64,000 bases of DNA from Methylotuvimicrobium sp018830325 (GCF_044788715.1 NZ_CP173170.1:1116001-1180000), one strand, 5' to 3'; numbered from the stretch's first letter, positions 9,170-17,541 are shown. The notes: generated by a model not told the origin, from the sequence alone. Made by a program: numbers and translations.

Positions 9170-9365
9170 CTTGCCATTTTAGCCAATGAGGCCTCGATAT
9201 CATTTATTTTTGCCTAACGCACTCGGCTTTCCCTCACCTAGCGTTAGGTGAGGGACGATCAGGGGATCGCTCCCACAGAGTATCCGACCCCTTGTGGGAG
9301 CGACGCCTTCGTCGCGATTTCGAAGCCACTGCCGTTCAATATCCGCAGATTTATTAGATGAGCGC
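9170..9365. repeat. Interspersed repeat family A, composite copy
   Basis: Contains the hairpin CCCTCACCTAGC/GCTAGGTGAGGG at 9230-9254, an inverted pair of GTGGGAGCGA cores, and GCGACGCCTTCGTCGCGA at about 9300-9317. Both flanks match the copy at 2375-2535. It sits between the LolA-like gene (ends 9464) and the barrel gene (starts 8975), in the 488-bp gap that separates two probably linked genes. Confidence 0.8.
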
Positions 9366-9463
9366 AGAGAGTGGGAATAATATACGCAAATGGGTTAAAT
9401 AATGGCGCTAATGCGTTAATTGTATGCAATTTCCTAACATCCTCGACGAAGTATAATTGAAAA

Positions 9464-10243
9464 CTAGCGCGCGCGCTTTAAAGTATTTTGATCGAAATCG
9501 CGCTCGGTGAGTCCGGTGCGAAATTCGATGCTCTCAATCAATAGGCTGGTACTTTTGCCGTTTTGATGATTGGTCATCAACATATCGTGTGCTCGCCAGT
9601 ATTGGTCGAGGTGTTGACGATAATCTTTGTTTTCTAGCGTCTTCAATAGGGCGTTTCTTCTGTCGTAATATTCGACTTTTAATGGGATATAGCGATCCTT
9701 GTCTATCCACGATATCTGCCGGGTATATCCGGAATGTTCATATTGAGGATCAAGTTCGACAACGAAGCAATCAATGCTGTCTACTGCTTCGTCGCGAAGG
9801 TAGCGGTACTCATACTTCGGAATTTCAAACGATGTCAAATCCTCGAATGCAAATTCGCTGCCGAGAAAGGGGCCCGATTTGTTGTTCGACGAAATACGTC
9901 TAACTCTTCTCAATGCCGGTAAATATAGCCATTGATCGTCCGGTTCGAGCGCATGGGTATAACTTAAAAAAGCCGTTCCTCGCACATCGCCCGGGCTATC
10001 GAAAATAGTCAGGCTTTTGTCACCGTCGCCGGTGACTTCTAACGTGTTGATTCTGAGTAGGCGAACGGCTTCGCCCCCGCTTCGGGTTCTTAGGATCATT
10101 TTCATTTCGGCTTGGCTGTCTTGCCAGCCTTTATTGCGTTTGACCATTTCTTCGATGATTTGCAAGCCTTTTTCTTGATCGTTTTGCGCTAGACACTGCG
10201 ATGTAATGAAGAAAAGACCAAGTAGTAAAAGTATGTTTTTCAT
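9464..10243 (-). CDS. Periplasmic outer-membrane lipoprotein-sorting (LolA-like) protein
   Basis: About 259 residues from ATG 10243; a TTG four codons upstream is less likely. Signal peptide MKNILLLLGLFFITSQCLA is present. The mature part has the LolA-like (PF17131-type) pattern: EEMVKRNKGWQD, a long run of strands, DQWLYLPALRRVRRIS, GSEFAFEDLT and YIPLKVEYYD. Members usually accompany MMPL/RND exporters and outer-membrane barrels, and are thought to carry lipid or lipoprotein through the periplasm. The nearest downstream gene on this strand is the AMIN-barrel gene; an MMPL exporter lies at 17.7 kb. Substrate unknown. Confidence 0.75.
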   Translation of the reverse strand: MKNILLLLGLFFITSQCLAQNDQEKGLQIIEEMVKRNKGWQDSQAEMKMILRTRSGGEAVRLLRINTLEVTGDGDKSLTIFDSPGDVRGTAFLSYTHALEPDDQWLYLPALRRVRRISSNNKSGPFLGSEFAFEDLTSFEIPKYEYRYLRDEAVDSIDCFVVELDPQYEHSGYTRQISWIDKDRYIPLKVEYYDRRNALLKTLENKDYRQHLDQYWRAHDMLMTNHQNGKSTSLLIESIEFRTGLTERDFDQNTLKRAR

Positions 10244-10255
10244 TTTTAATGCCAA

Positions 10256-11199
10256 GGTGAGTTTTTGAATAAATCCCCTTTGCTCGCTAAATTCGGCGCT
10301 GGGGGACTCGTCAAAGATCCGGTATCAAAATTACCGAAGATTATTAATGATAGTCCATGACCGATGGAATTAAGTTGCTAGGTAACGCCATCTTTAGCCG
10401 ACCGGACCTGGTTGCCTTGTTCTCCGAGAAGAGCTCGTTCGTGTCGCTTAAGGATAGGGTGCTTTTTATACCGCTGTCAGGAATTTTTACACTGAAGTAA
10501 GCAATGAAACCGCTTCTGTTTTTTTGCGGATGCTGATAAATCTGTCAGGTAGTGTAGGCAACGAATAATTTTAGCTCGGGGTAGGAAGGGGTAGATTAGC
10601 TAAATAAATCTCCCTTTGTCAAAGGAAGATGTCAAAATATCAACGGGTTTGAAAAACAGGGCGCTCAATATTCATAGGCGCCAACTTAAGGAAAAAGCGC
10701 GTCATTCCGCCAGGGATGGCAATGCGTAACATTCCATCTATGTTCCCATCGATATGGACAACCCATGGCGAGATAGAACAAATTGATCATAGGCAAACCA
10801 TGGCCTGTCCTTAAAATTGTAAATGTAGCCTCGTAAACTTAATGTAGTTGCCGACCTCGTGCCTGGGAAGGGAAGGCCGTCGCGCGGGCGAGTTGAGAAT
10901 GGAAGGCATACTTGCGGACTGTCGTTTGTATTCAGTGGCTCCTTGAAAAAGAGGGGATGAGGAGATTTTTAAAATAAATCTCCTTTGTCATAGGGGCTCG
11001 GCGGGACGGGTTATTTAACCCGTCCCCAACGTTTCGGTATGCCCTAAATGTTTCGGTATACTTTGGCTATACTCTAAACGTCCTTGGTAAGGGGTAAAGT
11101 ATTAAATAAACCCGCCCCCTTTTTTGAAAAAGCTTTTTGGCCGAAGCATTGCTGCGGTAGAATCGTCGGACGCATCTAACCAGACAGAGGAGATACTGC
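10256..11199. other. Long intergenic region, no gene recognised
   Basis: About 940 bp with stop codons in all frames and no protein motif. Contents: a 17-bp imperfect dyad TGTCAGGAATTTTTACA at 10475-10491, a family C-like piece near 10699-10765 (GTCATTCCGCC and following), AAATAAATCTCC...TTTGTCAAAGG words at about 10602-10626 and 10972-10990 that also occur at 25663-25705, and a family D hairpin at 11003-11026. It looks like repeat debris between the LolA-like gene and the toxin-antitoxin remnants. Confidence 0.5.
11003..11026. repeat. Family D hairpin
   Basis: Perfect 10-bp arms GGGACGGGTT and AACCCGTCCC around ATTT, followed by CAACGTTTCGG. The same hairpin and follow-on sequence occurs at 35584-35607, with degraded forms at about 250-350, 605-660 and 38146-38205. 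There is no T-run, so it is a repeat and not a clear terminator. Confidence 0.8.
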
Positions 11200-11511
11200 A
11201 TGCATCTCGCTATCCAGCAATATCAGCCCGCCATCGCCGAACTGTGCCGGCGTTACCACGTTCGCAAACTGGAGGTGTTCGGTTCTGCCGCGCGCGGTAG
11301 CGATTTCGACCTAGCCTTGAGCGATGCCGATTTTTTGGTGGAATTTGCCAGCGAAGGACAAGCGCCCTCCTTGCATACCTTTTTTGGCTTACGTCGGGAA
11401 CTGGGGCAACTTATTGGCCGTGAGGTGGATCTGGCCGAAACCGCTGCTCTCCGCAACCCTTACGTGCGCGCCAAAATCGAACAAGGCCGAGAGTTGGTTT
11501 ATGCAGCGTGA
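11200..11511 (+). CDS. MNT-type nucleotidyltransferase antitoxin
   Basis: 103 residues, minimal nucleotidyltransferase of the HEPN/MNT (HepT/MntA) class. The DNA-polymerase-beta-like motif GSAARGSDFDLALSDADFLV is seen near residue 28: GSxARG followed by two acidic residues two apart, although the usual SDIDLLV is here SDADFLV. In this class MntA adenylylates the HEPN RNase toxin to silence it. A GAGGAG ribosome site stands before ATG. It overlaps by 11 bases the start of the HEPN reading frame, but that partner is cut short (next entry), leaving this antitoxin an orphan. Confidence 0.85.
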   Translation: MHLAIQQYQPAIAELCRRYHVRKLEVFGSAARGSDFDLALSDADFLVEFASEGQAPSLHTFFGLRRELGQLIGREVDLAETAALRNPYVRAKIEQGRELVYAA

Positions 11512-11587
11512 TGCCCGCGCCTTTTTGTGGGACGCCTGCTCCGCAGCCGAAGCCATTCTGGAATTTGTGGCCGGTAAATTGATTTGA
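11501..11587 (+). pseudogene. Truncated HEPN-domain toxin (HepT/DUF86) remnant
   Basis: Starts with ATG 11501 overlapping the MNT gene stop, the normal arrangement for this pair. It encodes only 28 residues, DARAFLWDACSAAEAILEF then VAGKLI and stop. The first about 25 residues match the N-terminal helix of DUF86 HEPN toxins, which normally run to about 110 residues and end with the RxxxxH RNase motif. Everything after that helix is gone, and the next antitoxin begins 37 bases later. A deletion is the simplest reading. Confidence 0.75.
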
Positions 11588-11624
11588 GTGATTAGCTAGA
11601 CTAGGTGCTTTTAAGGAGAATGTA

Positions 11625-11873
11625 ATGCAAACTGTAAATATGTTACAAGCCAAGTCTTCTCTGTCCCGCTTAGTAGAAGCCATTGAGCAAGGGCAAGAGC
11701 GTGAAATAGTGATTGCGAGGAATGGCCGCCCAGCTGCTAAGCTTGTTCCGATAGATACTGCGCCATCCGGGAAGCGGATTGGAGTAGCAAAAGGCTTGTT
11801 CGTGGTGCCGGACAGCATTGATACACATAACGACGAAGTGGCTCGGTTGTTCATGGGCGAGGTGCAAAATTGA
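11625..11873 (+). CDS. Phd/YefM-family antitoxin
   Basis: 82 residues. N-terminal MQTVNMLQAKSSLSRLVEA, then EREIVIARNGRPAAKLVPI, the classic Phd/YefM DNA-binding fold; the C-terminal tail would wrap a PIN toxin. AAGGAG stands 7 bases before the ATG. The stop overlaps the TTG start of the VapC-like frame (TTGA overlap), showing translational coupling. Such antitoxins bind and repress their own promoter. The partner toxin is frameshifted here. Confidence 0.9.
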   Translation: MQTVNMLQAKSSLSRLVEAIEQGQEREIVIARNGRPAAKLVPIDTAPSGKRIGVAKGLFVVPDSIDTHNDEVARLFMGEVQN

Positions 11874-12255
11874 ATCTGCTGCTGGATACTCACGTTGCAC
11901 TATGGGCTTCACGGATAACTCAAAACTGTCACAAAATGCGCGTGATTTGATTGCATTGCCCAAAGCAACCGTTTGGGTCAGCGCGGCGAATGTCTGGGAA
12001 ATTGCAATCAAGCACTCGCTAGGTCGAGGCGACATGCCGGTTTCTAGCCGAGACGCGATGCGCTATTTTCAGGAATCTGGATATCGCTTCCTCGCTGTTG
12101 AGGCGGAACATACGATAGCGGTCGAAGAACTGCATTTACATCACCAAGACCCGTTCGACCGCATACTTATCGCTCAGGCGCTCGGAGAACCGATGCGTTT
12201 AATGACTCACGATACCTTGGTAGCGCTCTATAACGACACAATTATCAAGACTTAA
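11870..12255 (+). pseudogene. Frameshifted PIN-domain toxin (VapC-like)
   Basis: From TTG 11870 the frame reads MNLLLDTHVALWAS, the start of a PIN RNase with its first acidic residue (Asp6). After GCT 11906-11908 one base is missing around 11909-11910, and the rest continues in another frame: TDNSKLSQNARDLIALP, then VSAANVWEIAIKHSLGRG and HHQDPFDRILIAQAL up to stop 12255. All later PIN acidic residues (E of WEIAIK, D of DPFDR, D of THDT) are kept. Restoring one base gives a normal toxin of about 128 residues. Either a recent inactivating deletion or a sequencing error. Confidence 0.85.
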
Positions 12256-12292
12256 ATTTGATTAGAGAAAAAGGCAGAAAAGGGGGCCGGGT

Positions 12293-12574
12293 CTGAGGTA
12301 TCCCCACAAAACGCTCGTTCCCACGCAGAGCATCACTGCCATTAAGTTAAGGGAAACCCGTCATTCCGCCATGGACTGGCGGAATCCAGTGCCATGGATG
12401 GCAAGCTTTTGAGGCACATTAGAGCCTGAATGCAAGCATTACTTATCTCTGTGACGGCTTAACTTAATGGCAGTGGCGCAGAGCGTAGGAACGATGATAA
12501 AAAATAAATATATCTATCAACCAATTTTCAGCCAAAAAATTGTTTTATTTGGCTATTTCGTGGGGATACCTCAG
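12293..12574. mobile_element. 282-bp miniature inverted-repeat element, IS10-like ends
   Basis: Perfect 15-bp terminal inverted repeats: CTGAGGTATCCCCAC at 12293-12307 and its complement at 12560-12574. It is flanked by a 9-bp direct repeat GGGCCGGGT (12284-12292 and 12575-12583), as expected for a target duplication. The end sequence resembles the IS10 end (CTGAGAGATCCCC), and 9 bp is the duplication size of the IS10/IS4 group. There is no transposase inside; the interior holds a nested palindromic repeat (family C). A non-autonomous element moved in trans. Confidence 0.85.
12335..12474. repeat. Nested inverted repeat, family C
   Basis: Perfect 17-bp arms ACTGCCATTAAGTTAAG (12335-12351) and complement (12458-12474), with an inner hairpin GCCATGGACTGGCGG-type and outer, slightly mismatched arms CGTTCCCACGC/GCGTAGGAACG. 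A related sequence in opposite sense is at 57845-57945, and partial relatives are near 2640-2690 and 10699-10765. It is carried inside the IS10-like miniature element. Confidence 0.75.
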
Positions 12575-12905
12575 GGGCCGGGTAAATTATTAATTCAACC
12601 TGACCCCTTTTTCTGACAAACCTGTTTCCTTATTTATCTGTGCCGCGCTCTCAGGCAGGTTCAAGAGCAGCTATTAGCAAAACGTAAGGTAGATCAAATT
12701 ATGAGACGTACGAATGTTAAGGCAATTTTATTGCCGGGTTAACTTAGTGGTATTAAGGGCTGGTCCATTGTTTGTTAAATTTTATCAATTGTAAATAATA
12801 AGCCTCCTGTCAACCGCGTAAATATAGATCATGAATCAAAATATTAATGCAGCAAAAAATAAATAGTTCCGACTTAATTTTCATTCAACTTTTGGGGATA
12901 GTTAA
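12575..12905. other. Intergenic leader of the TPR gene
   Basis: 331 bp, AT-rich in its second half, with no open frame of note. The last 120 bases before ATG 12906 include TTGTAAATAATAA and many A/T runs and presumably hold the promoter. A weak GGGGAT stands 8 bases before the start codon. No firm -35/-10 pair can be named. Confidence 0.4.
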
Positions 12906-14603
12906 ATGCGTTTAATTAATTTTAGATATTGCAAGATAAAGATACTTCTCGGCGCTGCTATGATGGCGAGTGGATTTGTCGTAAATGCAGCGAAGTATGA
13001 TGTCCATGACTTAGAAAAAGACAACTTTTTTTCATTGGACGAACCGATGTTCGATGGTAGAACTCAAGATTTTTTATCGGAACCTGAAGGCTTTGAGAAA
13101 CAAAATGAATTGCATATTCGGCAAGAAATGCTTTCTATTCTCCAAAAAGCTAATAATAATCAGTTGGCTGAAGCAAAAAAGCAAGTCCAGGATTTAATCA
13201 ATAAAAACCCTAATGTCGTCGATTTATTTATGTTGAAGGCGGCGATTGAGCTAAAAGAGAAAAATTTTCCTTCAGCTAAAGCGAGTTTAAGGCAAGCTTT
13301 AAATATCGACAAAAGCAAACAGGCTGCAATATTAGGTTTGGCTTCGATTGAATATCAGGAAGGAAATGTTTCGAAGGCAAAGCAGTTTATAGAACAAGCT
13401 CTTGCAGCTAATGATAAATTGGCTGATCCATATTTGTTGTTGTTACAAATCGAGGCTGATAATAATAACCCCGACAACATAAAGGAGGTAATCGATAAAG
13501 CGCTGAACAAGATTAAAGGGAGTGTTGATGAAGAAGCGAAGATGATTTTGAATGCAAGTAAATTTTATGTTCGTATAGGACAGTCGCAGAAAGCTTTGTC
13601 GCATGCTCAGAATTTAGTCGATCGTCATCAAGATAGTACAGTCGCATTGTCGCTATTGGCGTCAATTCAAATAATGAGTAATCAAGGCGATGAGGCTATC
13701 AAGACTTTACGAAAAATAATTAATATTGACCGGCAAGATGTGCGAAGCCGGATGCTTTTAGCAAACATACTAGTTAGGAGAGGAGAAGAGGGGGCTGAAG
13801 TCATTGATTTGATGAGGCAGGCGTCCGAAATATCGCCAAAAAATCTTCAGCTTAAGATTCAGTCTGTCGACTTGATGATTCAATTGCAACGTTTCGATGA
13901 GGCGTTGGCTATTGCTAAGCGCGTAGCAGAGGTTGTGCCTAAAAGCGGTCTTGGCAAGTCTATGGAGGGTGATGTTTATTTGGCGCAAAGAGATCTTGAG
14001 AAAGCTTATGCCGCCTATTCGGAAGCTTACAACATGCAGCCTAATGAAAAGTTGCTAGGAACGATAGTGGATCTTTTGGGTACTCAAGGAAAACAAGATG
14101 AAGCGTTAAGTTTGCTCAAAAGCGAATTGCAGAAAAACGATAAAAATATGATGGCACATATAAGAATGGCCGGATTTGCGCGGCAACGAGAAGATTATGC
14201 TGAGGAGGAAAAGCATTATAAGGCCGCTTTAAGTGTTCAGCCCGAAAATCCATTTATACTCAACAATTTAGCATGGCTGTATTACGAGAAAGCTAATCCG
14301 AAAGCGCTTGAGCTTTCCCGAAAAGCATTTCAATTAGCGCCGAAGAATGGTGATATCGCCGATACTTTAGGGGTAATATTATTACAGCAAGGCAAAATCG
14401 ATGAGGCTGCGGTTGTGCTCGAAAAAGCTGTTGAATTGAAATCGGACGATTTGAATATCAAATACCACTTAGCAAAGGCTTATGTAGCCGAGGGAAATCG
14501 AAAAGAAGCCGAAAAGATTTTAATAGAGCTTCTTCAGACTGATGCTATCTTTGAGTCAAAAGAAAAAGCAGGGCTATTGCTGGAAGAAATAAAAAAGCAT
14601 TAA
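12906..14603 (+). CDS. Exported tetratricopeptide-repeat protein
   Basis: 565 residues. A hydrophobic signal-like segment (KIKILLGAAMMASGFVVNA) ends near residue 29, so export to the periplasm is likely. From about residue 75 to the end there are 12 or so TPR-like helical pairs, with recurring pieces such as LAEAKKQVQDLINKNP, ASLRQALNIDKSKQA, DEALSLLKSELQKND and NLAWLYYEKANPKALELSRK. TPR arrays are protein-binding scaffolds; it recalls PrsT-like TPR proteins of exosortase/exopolysaccharide loci, but identity is not shown. Faces a PEP-CTERM protein gene across a shared terminator. Codon use is more AT-rich than in most neighbours. Confidence 0.8.
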   Translation: MRLINFRYCKIKILLGAAMMASGFVVNAAKYDVHDLEKDNFFSLDEPMFDGRTQDFLSEPEGFEKQNELHIRQEMLSILQKANNNQLAEAKKQVQDLINKNPNVVDLFMLKAAIELKEKNFPSAKASLRQALNIDKSKQAAILGLASIEYQEGNVSKAKQFIEQALAANDKLADPYLLLLQIEADNNNPDNIKEVIDKALNKIKGSVDEEAKMILNASKFYVRIGQSQKALSHAQNLVDRHQDSTVALSLLASIQIMSNQGDEAIKTLRKIINIDRQDVRSRMLLANILVRRGEEGAEVIDLMRQASEISPKNLQLKIQSVDLMIQLQRFDEALAIAKRVAEVVPKSGLGKSMEGDVYLAQRDLEKAYAAYSEAYNMQPNEKLLGTIVDLLGTQGKQDEALSLLKSELQKNDKNMMAHIRMAGFARQREDYAEEEKHYKAALSVQPENPFILNNLAWLYYEKANPKALELSRKAFQLAPKNGDIADTLGVILLQQGKIDEAAVVLEKAVELKSDDLNIKYHLAKAYVAEGNRKEAEKILIELLQTDAIFESKEKAGLLLEEIKKH

Positions 14604-14625
14604 AAACATAAAATAAAACGAAAGA

Positions 14626-14656
14626 AAAAAGCCCTCGTTATGAGGGCTTTTGTTTT
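14626..14656. terminator. Rho-independent terminator, usable from both sides
   Basis: GCCCTC-GTTAT-GAGGGC stem (14631-14647), preceded by AAAAAA and followed by TTTTGTTTTT. It lies between the convergent TPR gene (stop 14603) and PEP-CTERM gene (stop 14682), so it can end both transcripts. Confidence 0.9.
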
Positions 14657-14681
14657 TCTGTATGGTAAAAGCAACTAAGAA

Positions 14682-15539
14682 TTAAGCGGCTTTTTTGCGT
14701 AGTTTTGCACCGAAACCCAATAAACCCAAACCTAAAAGTGCGACGGTTGAGGGTTCTGGAACGGCTTGGAATGTAACGCTGCCGTCGTGGTTACTAGTAA
14801 TGGTGATACCTTCTGGATTTCCATTGCCGTCATCTCCAAATGGAGTGACGGTTGCGAGAGCGGGGTTAGTATTTTGATCGACGATAAAGACGATTTCGAG
14901 CGGTGGAACTTGCTGCCAAGCATCGTAAAAAGATGTGCCGTCAGCCAGACGGAACAGATCCTCAAATCCGGCGTCGACATTTGTAAAATCAACAAGGCCT
15001 CTAAGCTCCAGGTTAGCACCGCCGGTTAAGGCGCTGCTAGTTACTTCTAAATCCATGAAGTTGTTAAAAGTCGTTCCGTCGAGAGAGTAGAGCATTTCGA
15101 TAGTTCCGCTGGTATAGTTCAGCGTTGGAAAGGTGCCTGCAAAGCCGTTGACAGTACCTGCCAAATTGGTGAAAGAAAAGCTGAGTATCCAGTCGTCACC
15201 AAAGCCGTTATCGGCAAAGCCTGTTCCGCCAAGAGTTTCGCCAGGGTTAAGGGAAGTAATGCTATTGAACGGTAAAGTACCAACGGCCAGTCCGCCGGAT
15301 GTGATGATGCTGTCGCCGACTTGAATTCCAGCAACAGGGTTGCTGAAAAAGATATCGGTGGACGATTGATATTTAACCGTCATTTCATCTTTCAGGGATG
15401 TACTTGTAGCATTGACTTTAGTCGGCGGCGCGGTATCGGGAGCAAAATTAACGCCATTGTCGATGTAGAACTGACCGGCTTGCGCTGTCGAAGTCCCGGC
15501 AGCAATCAGAGCGGATACTGCTAATAGTTTAAAGTTCAT
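14682..15539 (-). CDS. PEP-CTERM sorting-signal protein
   Basis: About 285 residues from ATG 15539, which has GGAG seven bases before it; an upstream in-frame start is less likely. Signal peptide MNFKLLAVSALIAAG...AQA, a beta-rich secreted body, and a C-terminal tripartite signal: VPEPSTVAL, a hydrophobic helix LLGLGLLGFGA and a basic tail KLRKKAA. Exosortase would cleave at or near PEP and release the protein to the exterior or exopolysaccharide. No exosortase gene is in the window. The binding role of the body is unknown. Confidence 0.92.
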   Translation of the reverse strand: MNFKLLAVSALIAAGTSTAQAGQFYIDNGVNFAPDTAPPTKVNATSTSLKDEMTVKYQSSTDIFFSNPVAGIQVGDSIITSGGLAVGTLPFNSITSLNPGETLGGTGFADNGFGDDWILSFSFTNLAGTVNGFAGTFPTLNYTSGTIEMLYSLDGTTFNNFMDLEVTSSALTGGANLELRGLVDFTNVDAGFEDLFRLADGTSFYDAWQQVPPLEIVFIVDQNTNPALATVTPFGDDGNGNPEGITITSNHDGSVTFQAVPEPSTVALLGLGLLGFGAKLRKKAA

Positions 15540-15801
15540 GGTTTTTCTCCAAAAGTTATAGAATTGTCTCAAGGTAAAAAATTGGCACTGCATAGTACTA
15601 TGCGGTCTGTCAGTATTAAGCAGGATCCATGCCTGAATTTTTATATCATTGATAATATGGGTATATATCTAGTTGGATGTGGTTTTGGTTGATCGCGGCA
15701 ACGCAGATTGTAAAAAAAATCGACATATTTGCCCAATTGGTTGTTAACTTACATAGCAAGTTGTAATTTGTTGAAATTGAAAGAACGATCTTTAGGCGGT
15801 T

Positions 15802-16671
15802 ATGCTTTGGAATACTAGTGATTTAAAGTTCAATACAGGTTACGGTCAAAAAACCGTAAATTTGCAGTCGCATATGACGACTTACATCGAGTTAGGGCAG
15901 GGGGTTCCTTTAATCCTGATTCATGGATTTCCCTTCGATAGTCGGCTTTGGTTTCAAAATTTAGAGATCCTCTCCGCTAAGTTTAAGGTCTATGCAATCG
16001 ATTTATGGGGATTTGGGCAAAGTTCGCGTAATGTAAAAAAACCTGACTATCGTCTTTATTCCGAGCAATTGCTTGCATTTACTAATTATCTTGGATTACA
16101 ACGCGTTCATTTAGTTGGGCATTCGCTTGGGGGTGGTGTTTGCATCAAGTTTGCACAAGATCATCGAGATCGTATTGATAAGTTGGTTTTGGTTGCGAGC
16201 GCCGGTTTGCCGGTAAAGCAAACATTTACGGTCCGTTTTATGAAATGGCCGGGTGTTGGCGAATGTATGTTGAATTTCCCGGGGGGGTTTGTTCGAAAAA
16301 AAATGTTGATCGATTATTTTATATACGATCAAGGTATTTTGACAGATGCTGTGTTCGAAAGTTTGTTTTTGAGTCATCGGATAGCGGGAACGACGTGTCA
16401 GATTTTGTCTGTCATGCGTAGTGATTTTCCCAATGCGTTGGAACAAGAGATTGCGCGGCTTGCGTCATTTTCAATTCCGACCCAGTTGATATGGGGACAG
16501 CACGACAAGAGTATTCCTGTTGAAATAGGTCTACAATTTAAGGCAATGCTGCCGGTAGCGGAATGGCATGTGCTAGATAAGTCCGGCCATCTTCCGCAAT
16601 TAGAGCAGGCGGAATATTTTAATCGGGTAGTGTTAAATTTTTTGACACCGCCGCATAATGAGGGGGAATAG
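15802..16671 (+). CDS. Alpha/beta-hydrolase
   Basis: 289 residues. Canonical alpha/beta-hydrolase: oxyanion motif HGFPFDSRLW near residue 51, nucleophile elbow GHSLGG near residue 112, acid in WGQHDKSIP near residue 238, and base in KSGHLPQLE near residue 263. Substrate cannot be read; relatives act on esters or acyl groups. First gene of a plus-strand cluster: the ThiF-like gene follows 9 bp after its stop. Confidence 0.9.
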   Translation: MLWNTSDLKFNTGYGQKTVNLQSHMTTYIELGQGVPLILIHGFPFDSRLWFQNLEILSAKFKVYAIDLWGFGQSSRNVKKPDYRLYSEQLLAFTNYLGLQRVHLVGHSLGGGVCIKFAQDHRDRIDKLVLVASAGLPVKQTFTVRFMKWPGVGECMLNFPGGFVRKKMLIDYFIYDQGILTDAVFESLFLSHRIAGTTCQILSVMRSDFPNALEQEIARLASFSIPTQLIWGQHDKSIPVEIGLQFKAMLPVAEWHVLDKSGHLPQLEQAEYFNRVVLNFLTPPHNEGE

Positions 16672-16680
16672 GGGATAACT

Positions 16681-17541
16681 ATGGTCGAATTCAATTATGA
16701 CGAAGCTTTTTCCCGCAATATCGGTTGGGTGACGCGAGAGGAATTCAAGCTGCTAAAAAATAAAAAAATTGCTGTCGGCGGTTTAGGCGGTGTCGGAGGG
16801 AGTCATTTGATTGTATTGGCGAGGATGGGAATAGGCCGTTTCCACATTTCCGACTTGGATACCTTCGAACTTGCCAATTTTAACCGTCAATACGGCGCGT
16901 CCATGAGTACTTTGGGGCAACCGAAATCGGAAGTCATGGAACGGACGATTCGAGATATCAACCCGGAGGCCGAAATCGTCAATTTCAAACAAGGCATTAC
17001 GCTTGAAAATCTGGACGATTTTTTAAAGGATGTCGATATTTACGTCGATAGCTTGGATATTTTTGCGTTGGACATTCGGCGTGCCGTATTTGCACGTTGT
17101 TATGAGTTGGGGATTCCGACGATTACCGCCGCGCCGATGGGTATGGGGACGGCAATGCTGGTGTTTATGCCGGGGAAAATGAGTTTCGAGCAATATTTTG
17201 CGCTGGATGGTTATTCGTTTGAAGAGCAAATCATGCGCTTTGTAATCGGAGTGTCGCCGACTGTGATGCAAAGGAAATACCTGGTAGAGCGGACTTCGGT
17301 CAATTTTTTGAAGAAAAAAGTGCCGTCGACGCCGATGGGTATTGAGTTGGCTGCCGGCGTGGCTTGTACGAATGTATTGAAAATTCTACTAAATCGAGGC
17401 GATGTTATTTGCGCGCCTTGGGGTTTGCATTTCGATGCCTATCGTAATCAGTTGAAAAAAACTTGGCGACCCGGCGGCAATCGCAATCCGTTGCAGCGCT
17501 TGATGTTTTGGCGGCTGAAGCAATTGCTTGGGGTGGAATGA
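16681..17541 (+). CDS. E1/ThiF-type adenylating enzyme
   Basis: 286 residues. ATP-binding loop GGLGGVGGSH near residue 35, then SDLDTFELANFNRQ with the Asp, Asn and Arg used to bind ATP, and a downstream Lys in QPKSEVM. Family members adenylate a C-terminal carboxylate (ThiS, MoaD, ubiquitin-like proteins) or a small acid. There is no CxxC zinc pair, and no ubiquitin-like partner is encoded nearby. Tightly linked to the hydrolase and followed after 189 bp by an MMPL exporter. The substrate may be a small molecule, as inferred from context. Confidence 0.85.
   Translation: MVEFNYDEAFSRNIGWVTREEFKLLKNKKIAVGGLGGVGGSHLIVLARMGIGRFHISDLDTFELANFNRQYGASMSTLGQPKSEVMERTIRDINPEAEIVNFKQGITLENLDDFLKDVDIYVDSLDIFALDIRRAVFARCYELGIPTITAAPMGMGTAMLVFMPGKMSFEQYFALDGYSFEEQIMRFVIGVSPTVMQRKYLVERTSVNFLKKKVPSTPMGIELAAGVACTNVLKILLNRGDVICAPWGLHFDAYRNQLKKTWRPGGNRNPLQRLMFWRLKQLLGVE

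Noticed and set aside
11003..11026. Intrinsic terminator
   Set aside because: Perfect hairpin but no T-run, and the same sequence is repeated in other gene contexts.
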